A stretch of DNA of 9,595 nt from Janthinobacterium sp. (GTDB lineage: Bacteria; Pseudomonadota; Gammaproteobacteria; Burkholderiales; Burkholderiaceae_D), in NCBI GenBank assembly GCA_003482555.1, contig DMYQ01000081.1, forward strand, positions 7,717 through 17,311, read 5' to 3'. The notes beneath the pieces are model-generated. The model made no database searches and was not told the DNA's origin. It saw only the letters and a list, made by a program, of their open reading frames with translations. Of the stretch, positions 6,012-9,595 are shown in pieces. The translations under genes and the position numbers were made by a program. Positions within the stretch are counted from its first letter, which is position 1. Each line of letters begins with the position of its first letter.

Positions 6012-7313
6012 ATGCAAACTCCGATTCTCCAGACCAGCAATTCCAGCAACGTCGGCAACATCGCCGCGGCGCCCGCGCCGAAGACCAGTCCGGCAGCGGC
6101 TGCGGGCGAGGGCGATTTCCAGCGCACCCTGACACGCCAGATCGAGCAGCGCCAGGCGCAAAGCGGGCCGCCGCCGCTGCTGGCCCAGCCCCACTTCCAG
6201 GCCCAGGCGCCAAGCCAGGCGAGCCAGGCGCCGGCCAAGCCGACGCCGCCGAACAATCCCGCCCAGCCCGCGCAAAACACGGCGCCGCCGGAACAAAACA
6301 AGCCGGCCGCCGCCTCGCCCGCGCCGGCCGCAAGCGATACCGCGCCCGCCAAGAAAGCGGACGACAAGACCGATAGCGACAGCGCCGACGGCGCCAGCGA
6401 CGCCCAGGCCGCCCAGGCGGGCCCGGTGGCGAACATGCTGGCCCTGGTGGCCAGCTTCAACCAGGTTTCCAGCCTGCCGGCCGCGCAAGCGGGCGACGCC
6501 AGCGCGCGCAAGGGCTTGGCGGCGGCCGATCTGGCCAAGGGCAAGGCGCAATTGGGCGCGACGGCCGCCGATGCCGCCGACGCCAAGGGTAAGGCCGACG
6601 GCAGCGACACCGCCTTCGCCGCCGCGGCCGCCGGCGCCAAACAAAAGGCCGCGCTCGCGCCCGACGCCGACGCCGCCCCCGGCAAGGCGGGCGCGCCCGA
6701 CCCGACCCTGTTGACGGCTGTCAAGACGCGCGAAGGCATGCCGGAATTGCTGGCCGCCGCCAAGGAAGCGCGCATCGAGCCGGGCGCCATCGCCGCGACC
6801 ACACCGCAGGCTGCGCTGCAAATCGCGGCCGCCGCCTCGGTGCCGGGCGACAAATTGAATGGCCGCGTCGGCAGCGCCGCCTGGGACCAGCAACTGGGCC
6901 AGAAAATCGTCTGGATGGTGGCGGGCGGCGACCATAGCGCGACCCTGACCCTGAATCCGCCCGACCTGGGGCCGCTGCAAGTGGTCTTGAAAGTGTCCAA
7001 CGATCAAGCCGACGCCACCTTCACGGCGGCCCAGCCGGAAGTGCGCCAGGCCCTCGAGGCGGCCCTGCCCCGTCTGCGCGAAATGATGAACGAGGCCGGC
7101 ATACAGCTGAGCAATGCGACGGTGTCGGCCGGCATGGCCCAACAGCAACAGAATGGCGGCGGCAATGCCGAGGCGCGCATGGGCGGCGGCAACGGTCGCG
7201 GCGGCAGTGGCGGCAATGGCGGCTCCGATCAGGGCGGCGCCGCCATCGCCGTGCGCACCACCACCACTTTGTCCGGCAAGGGCGATCTGGGCATGGTCGA
7301 CACCTTCGCCTGA
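6012..7313 (+). CDS. fliK: Flagellar hook-length control protein FliK
   Basis: FliK is exported during hook growth, measures hook length, and switches the export gate (through FlhB) from rod/hook to filament substrates. From ATG 6012 the product is 433 residues (E. coli 375). The N-terminal half is low complexity and rich in Ala, Pro, Gln and Lys, the ruler-like region, which varies greatly between species. The C-terminal hook-length domain (about residues 290-374) contains LTLNPPDLGPLQVVLKVSND from residue 312 and the helix LEAALPRLREMMNEAGIQL. A Gly/Asn-rich tail at about 381-410 follows. The frame is open back to 5634, but that overlaps fliJ in another frame. ATG 6012 gives a plausible export N-terminus (MQTPILQTSNSSN) despite lacking a clear Shine-Dalgarno. 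Probably the last gene of the fliF transcription unit. The exact start is less sure than the identity. Confidence 0.93.
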   Translation: MQTPILQTSNSSNVGNIAAAPAPKTSPAAAAGEGDFQRTLTRQIEQRQAQSGPPPLLAQPHFQAQAPSQASQAPAKPTPPNNPAQPAQNTAPPEQNKPAAASPAPAASDTAPAKKADDKTDSDSADGASDAQAAQAGPVANMLALVASFNQVSSLPAAQAGDASARKGLAAADLAKGKAQLGATAADAADAKGKADGSDTAFAAAAAGAKQKAALAPDADAAPGKAGAPDPTLLTAVKTREGMPELLAAAKEARIEPGAIAATTPQAALQIAAAASVPGDKLNGRVGSAAWDQQLGQKIVWMVAGGDHSATLTLNPPDLGPLQVVLKVSNDQADATFTAAQPEVRQALEAALPRLREMMNEAGIQLSNATVSAGMAQQQQNGGGNAEARMGGGNGRGGSGGNGGSDQGGAAIAVRTTTTLSGKGDLGMVDTFA

Positions 7314-7330
7314 GGTTCGCCGGTGAGCCG

Positions 7331-7378
7331 CCTGTCGTCCCGGCGACACAGCGGCCTGTCGCCTCGGCGACACAGCGG
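7331..7378 (+). repeat. Two tandem 24-bp repeats with internal dyads
   Basis: Bases 7331-7354 and 7355-7378 are direct copies differing at two positions (8 and 10 of the unit). The second copy contains the inverted repeat TGTCGCC-TC-GGCGACA; the first has it with one mismatch. Because GGCGACA of copy 1 can also pair with TGTCGCC of copy 2 across 8 bases, the RNA can fold in at least two exclusive ways. The repeat is non-coding and starts 17 bases after the fliK stop. Confidence 0.75.
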
Positions 7379-7387
7379 GGCGCTTTT
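7357..7387 (+). terminator. Possible weak terminator or attenuator after fliK
   Basis: The second repeat copy folds into a hairpin (7357-7362 with 7367-7372, 4-base loop), followed by a GC-rich spacer and TTTT at 7384-7387. A second hairpin, TCGCGG (7387-7392) with CCGCGA (7398-7403), lies just beyond and is followed by a pyrimidine-rich stretch with TCTTTT at 7423-7428. Neither has a T-run directly after the stem, so termination would be partial at best. The location fits the boundary between the fliF-K and fliL-onward units. Confidence 0.25.
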
Positions 7388-7453
7388 CGCGGGCAAACCG
7401 CGAGCTGAGCGCCCTTCTCCCGTCTTTTCGGCGCATCCTTCCGCGCAGAATTT

Positions 7454-7461
7454 GCCGATAA
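7454..7461 (+). promoter_or_regulatory. Sigma-28 (FliA) -10-like box before fliL
   Basis: GCCGATAA is an exact match to the sigma-28 -10 consensus and lies 44 bases before the fliL start. At the usual 11-base spacing, 7435-7442 reads ATCCTTCC, which does not resemble TAAAGTTT, so the -35 is poor or absent. A sigma-70-like CATAAT follows at 7465-7470, also without a clear -35. The context is right for a promoter: fliL begins a separate operon in enterobacteria and this is the longest gap inside the plus-strand cluster. Confidence 0.35.
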
Positions 7462-7496
7462 TGACATAATGGCGTCGTGCTCCACTTCTCCCCAGC

Positions 7497-7500
7497 AAGG
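7497..7500 (+). promoter_or_regulatory. Shine-Dalgarno-like site of fliL
   Basis: AAGG ending 5 bases before TTG 7506. It favours the TTG over ATG 7524, which is preceded only by A-rich coding-like sequence. Confidence 0.45.
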
Positions 7501-7505
7501 TTCTT

Positions 7506-8036
7506 TTGAAAGCAAATCCGAAAATGAAAGCAGCTCCGAAAGCAGACGCAGCACCGGCACCGGCGGGCGCGTCGAAGAAGAAGCTTTTGATCATCATCGT
7601 GGCAGCCCTGCTGGTAGTCGGCGGCGGGGGCGGCGCGGCCTGGTTTTTCATGCACGACAAGGGTGACGCGGCGGAATCGTCGTCGAAGAAGCAGCACAAC
7701 AAGGAAGCCGTGAAATCGGGCCCGCCCGTGTTCGTGCCGCTGGAACAGTTCACCGTCAATTTGCAGCCGGAAAACGGCGACCAGTATTTGCAGATCGCCA
7801 TCACCCTGCAAGTGGCAAGCAATGAAGAAGTCGAAGAGGTCAAGCTGAACATGCCGAAGGTGCGCAGCCGTCTCTTGTTGCTGTTGTCGAGCAAGAAGGC
7901 CTCGGAATTGAACACGGCCGACGGCAAGAAACAGCTGGCCAAGGAAATCATCGAGCAAATCAAGCAGCCCTTCGATGAAAAAGGCCCGAGCCAGGAAGTG
8001 TCGGACGTCTTGTTTACCTCGTTTATCATTCAATAA
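7506..8036 (+). CDS. fliL: Flagellar basal body-associated protein FliL
   Basis: FliL is an inner-membrane protein with a periplasmic domain that surrounds or supports the MotA/MotB stators and is needed for full torque or swarming in many bacteria. The product is 176 residues (E. coli 154). It has a short Lys/Ala/Pro-rich cytoplasmic N-terminus, a positively charged KKK immediately before one transmembrane helix (about residues 27-49, with a run of five glycines inside it), then the periplasmic FliL domain with VPLEQFTVNLQPENGDQYLQ and the ending VSDVLFTSFIIQ. The start is either TTG 7506 (AAGG 5 bases upstream) or ATG 7524 (six codons shorter, no Shine-Dalgarno); I prefer TTG, with moderate confidence. 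Only 5 bases separate its stop from the fliM start. Confidence 0.95.
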   Translation: MKANPKMKAAPKADAAPAPAGASKKKLLIIIVAALLVVGGGGGAAWFFMHDKGDAAESSSKKQHNKEAVKSGPPVFVPLEQFTVNLQPENGDQYLQIAITLQVASNEEVEEVKLNMPKVRSRLLLLLSSKKASELNTADGKKQLAKEIIEQIKQPFDEKGPSQEVSDVLFTSFIIQ

Positions 8037-8041
8037 GCTTC

Positions 8042-9022
8042 ATGGCCGATAATTTCCTTTCCCAGGAAGAAGTCGACGCCCTGCTCAAAGGTGTCAACGG
8101 AGACCAGGACGACGCCCAAGCCCCCGAAGAAACAACGGGCGTGCGCACCTACAACCTGGCCACCCAGGAACGTATCGTGCGCGGCCGCATGCCGACCCTG
8201 GAAATCATCAACGAGCGCTTCGCGCGCCTGTTGCGGGTCGGCCTGTTCAATTTCCTGCGCCGCAGCGCCGAAGTGTCGGTCGGTTCGGTGCGGGTGTCGA
8301 AGTACAGCGAATTCATCCGCAACCTGGTGGTGCCGACCAATTTGAATCTGGTCCACATGAAGCCGCTGCGCGGCACGGCCCTGATGGTCTTCGATCCGGG
8401 CCTCGTATTCTTGCTGGTCGATAATCTGTTCGGCGGCGACGGCCGCTTCCACACCCGCGTCGAGGGGCGCGACTTTACCCAGACCGAGCAGCGCATCATC
8501 TTGCGCATCCTCGACATCGTCTTCGAGGCTTACACCAAGTCCTGGGAGCCGGTGTTCCCGGTCGAATTCGAGTATATCCGCTCGGAAATGAATACCCAGT
8601 TCGCCAACATCGCCACTCCGAACGAGGTGGTGGTGGCCTCGACTTTCACGGTGGAGCTCGGTTCCGTCTCGGGCCAGATCCACTTTTGCATGCCGTATTC
8701 GATGATCGAGCCGATCCGCGACGCCCTCACTTCCAGCCTGCAGGGCGAGGCCCTGGAAGTGGACAAGCGCTGGATACGCCTGATGACGCAGCAAATCCAG
8801 ATTGCCGAGGTGGAACTGGTCGCGTCCCTGGGCACGGCCAAGGTGTCCTTCGACGATATCTTGAACATGAAGGTGGGCGACATCATTCCGCTCAACATAC
8901 CCGAGCTCATTTCGGCCACGGTCGACGGCGTGCCCGTGATGGATTGCACATATGGTGTATTGAATGGACAATACGCCCTGAAGGTCGAGAAATTACTCGC
9001 CAATTCCGATAGTTCCAAATAA
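8042..9022 (+). CDS. fliM: Flagellar motor switch protein FliM
   Basis: FliM is the C-ring protein that binds phosphorylated CheY and transmits the signal to FliG to reverse rotation. The product is 326 residues (E. coli 334). The N-terminal CheY-P binding helix is present: LSQEEVDALLKGV at residues 6-18. The middle domain has the GGDGRF motif (residues 131-136) followed by EGRDFTQTEQRIILRILD, part of the FliG/FliM contact region. The C-terminal SpoA-like domain (about 245-326) resembles FliN and ends VDGVPVMDCTYGVLNGQYAL. No frameshift or missing motif is seen. Translation probably couples to fliL, since the gap is 5 bases and no Shine-Dalgarno is visible. Full-length FliM with an intact CheY motif implies a chemotaxis system elsewhere in the genome. 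Confidence 0.98.
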   Translation: MADNFLSQEEVDALLKGVNGDQDDAQAPEETTGVRTYNLATQERIVRGRMPTLEIINERFARLLRVGLFNFLRRSAEVSVGSVRVSKYSEFIRNLVVPTNLNLVHMKPLRGTALMVFDPGLVFLLVDNLFGGDGRFHTRVEGRDFTQTEQRIILRILDIVFEAYTKSWEPVFPVEFEYIRSEMNTQFANIATPNEVVVASTFTVELGSVSGQIHFCMPYSMIEPIRDALTSSLQGEALEVDKRWIRLMTQQIQIAEVELVASLGTAKVSFDDILNMKVGDIIPLNIPELISATVDGVPVMDCTYGVLNGQYALKVEKLLANSDSSK

Positions 9023-9046
9023 GCGCCAACGGCCCGGCAATACAAC

Positions 9047-9051
9047 AGGAG
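9047..9051 (+). promoter_or_regulatory. Shine-Dalgarno site of fliN
   Basis: AGGAG 6 bases before ATG 9058. It is the clearest ribosome site among the plus-strand genes, which fits the high copy number of FliN in the C-ring. Confidence 0.7.
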
Positions 9052-9057
9052 AGCAAC

Positions 9058-9507
9058 ATGTCCGACAATCAAGACGATCAAAGCGCCGAAGACGACTGGG
9101 GCGCGGCCATCGCCGAGCAGGCCAAGGCCGAGGCGGAAGCCTTGCAAAATCAAGCCAACACGGCCAGCGTGGCGAGCGCCGCCAGCGCCGCCAGCGCCGC
9201 CGTGTTCAAGGACTTTTCCAAGCAGGGTTCGAAGACCGAGACCCACAACGATATCGATTTCATCCTCGATATCCCGGTGCAACTGACGGTCGAACTGGGA
9301 CGCACCAAGATCGCCATCAAGAACTTGCTGCAACTGGCGCAAGGCTCGGTGGTCGAGCTCGACGGCCTGGCCGGCGAACCGATGGATGTGCTGGTGAACG
9401 GTTGCCTGATCGCCCAGGGCGAGGTGGTGGTGGTGAACGACAAGTTCGGTATCCGCTTGACCGACATCATCACGCCGTCCGAACGCATCAGAAAACTGAA
9501 TAAATGA
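9058..9507 (+). CDS. fliN: Flagellar motor switch protein FliN
   Basis: FliN forms the bottom of the cytoplasmic C-ring with FliM and is the docking site for FliH-FliI export complexes. The product is 149 residues (E. coli 137). The N-terminal third is acidic, with DDWGAAIAEQ near residue 12 matching the conserved Trp segment of E. coli (DDLWAEALSEQ), followed by an Ala/Ser-rich linker made of three ASA units at residues 39-47. The SpoA domain spans about 66-149, with DIPVQLTVELGRTKIAIK, QGSVVELDGLAGEPMDVLVNG, AQGEVVVVNDKFG and ITPSERIRKL, all near-identical to the family. The slight extra length lies in the linker. A good AGGAG precedes the ATG. The stop TGA overlaps the fliO ATG (ATGA at 9504-9507). 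Confidence 0.98.
   Translation: MSDNQDDQSAEDDWGAAIAEQAKAEAEALQNQANTASVASAASAASAAVFKDFSKQGSKTETHNDIDFILDIPVQLTVELGRTKIAIKNLLQLAQGSVVELDGLAGEPMDVLVNGCLIAQGEVVVVNDKFGIRLTDIITPSERIRKLNK
9172..9198 (+). repeat. Three tandem 9-bp units in fliN
   Basis: Three in-frame copies of GCCAGCGCC (the first starts GCGAGC) encode Ala-Ser-Ala three times in the linker between the FliN N-terminus and the SpoA domain. Such a short in-frame repeat can change copy number without breaking the gene. Confidence 0.7.
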
Positions 9508-9595
9508 AGCCTGGCGTATTCCTGGCGCTGGCCGCCGCCTGCTGTTTCGCCCACGCGGCGGATGTGGCGGCTTCCGCCGTCACGGCTTCTGCCGT
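9504..9595 (+). CDS. fliO: Flagellar biosynthesis protein FliO, N-terminal part (cut by window end)
   Basis: The ATG at 9504 overlaps the fliN stop by four bases (ATGA), and the frame stays open for 30 codons to the window edge. The visible peptide begins MKPGVFLALAAACCFAHAAD: one positive residue, a hydrophobic core, and Ala-His-Ala before Ala-Asp, which looks like a cleavable signal peptide, then an Ala/Ser-rich stretch. FliO is a small membrane protein that helps assemble the FliP export-gate complex; in several proteobacteria it carries such an N-terminal signal. The call rests mainly on position, since fliO follows fliN in the fliLMNOPQR order. No catalytic or domain sequence is within the window, so the identity is inferred. 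Confidence 0.75.
   Translation, partial: MKPGVFLALAAACCFAHAADVAASAVTASA

Noticed and set aside
5997..8033. A 678-codon minus-strand frame opposite fliK and fliL, including the gap between them
   Set aside because: It is aligned in register with both sense genes, and its product is low-complexity Gly/Arg-rich. The gap it crosses is short and GC-rich, so its openness proves little.
8030..8971. A 313-codon minus-strand frame opposite fliM
   Set aside because: It is a register shadow of fliM, whose CheY-binding and GGDGRF motifs make the sense strand certain.
1..9595. A hidden mobile element, defence system or CRISPR array
   Set aside because: The plus strand is filled by intact flagellar genes with short gaps; no transposase, integrase, spaced repeats or foreign-looking gene is present.

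Overview
This window is a block of core flagellar genes from a GC-rich proteobacterium. The proteins read like those of the Betaproteobacteria, most likely Burkholderiales of the Oxalobacteraceae type (Massilia, Janthinobacterium, Duganella and relatives). That placement rests on the high GC content, the style of the FliG, FliF and FliM sequences and the gene order; it is inference and was not tested by a search. The order matches the enterobacterial plan: fliE alone on the minus strand, then fliF-G-H-I-J-K and fliL-M-N-O on the plus strand. No gene looks broken, and I see no insertion sequence, phage gene, tRNA, rRNA or CRISPR array.

Layout. Positions 1-60 hold a strong GC-rich stem-loop just past the fliE stop. 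fliE (69-419, minus) encodes the MS-ring/rod junction protein. The divergent gap 420-693 carries a perfect 8-bp dyad and several weak promoter-like motifs. fliF (MS ring), fliG (rotor switch), fliH (ATPase regulator), fliI (export ATPase), fliJ (export chaperone/stalk) and fliK (hook-length ruler) follow with short gaps or overlaps, which suggests one transcription unit. A 192-base gap (7314-7505) after fliK contains two tandem 24-bp copies, each holding a small dyad, and a perfect match to the sigma-28 -10 consensus GCCGATAA. After it come fliL (stator-associated membrane protein), fliM and fliN (C-ring switch) and the first 30 codons of fliO (export-gate assembly), cut by the window edge. 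The break therefore falls where the enterobacterial fliFGHIJK and fliLMNOPQR operons separate.

How the genes work together. FliF forms the ring in the inner membrane, FliG binds its cytoplasmic tail, and FliM/FliN complete the C-ring that reads CheY-P and sets rotation direction. FliH, FliI and FliJ form the cytoplasmic ATPase complex feeding the export gate that FliO helps build. FliE joins the ring to the rod, FliK switches export from hook to filament, and FliL supports the stators.

No previously undescribed system is visible. What deserves a second look is regulatory: the two intergenic regions, four non-ATG starts (fliE GTG, fliH TTG, fliI GTG, fliL TTG), a perfect TATAAT just before fliJ, and small repeats in fliN and fliH. 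The very long open frames on the opposite strand are explained by codon bias.
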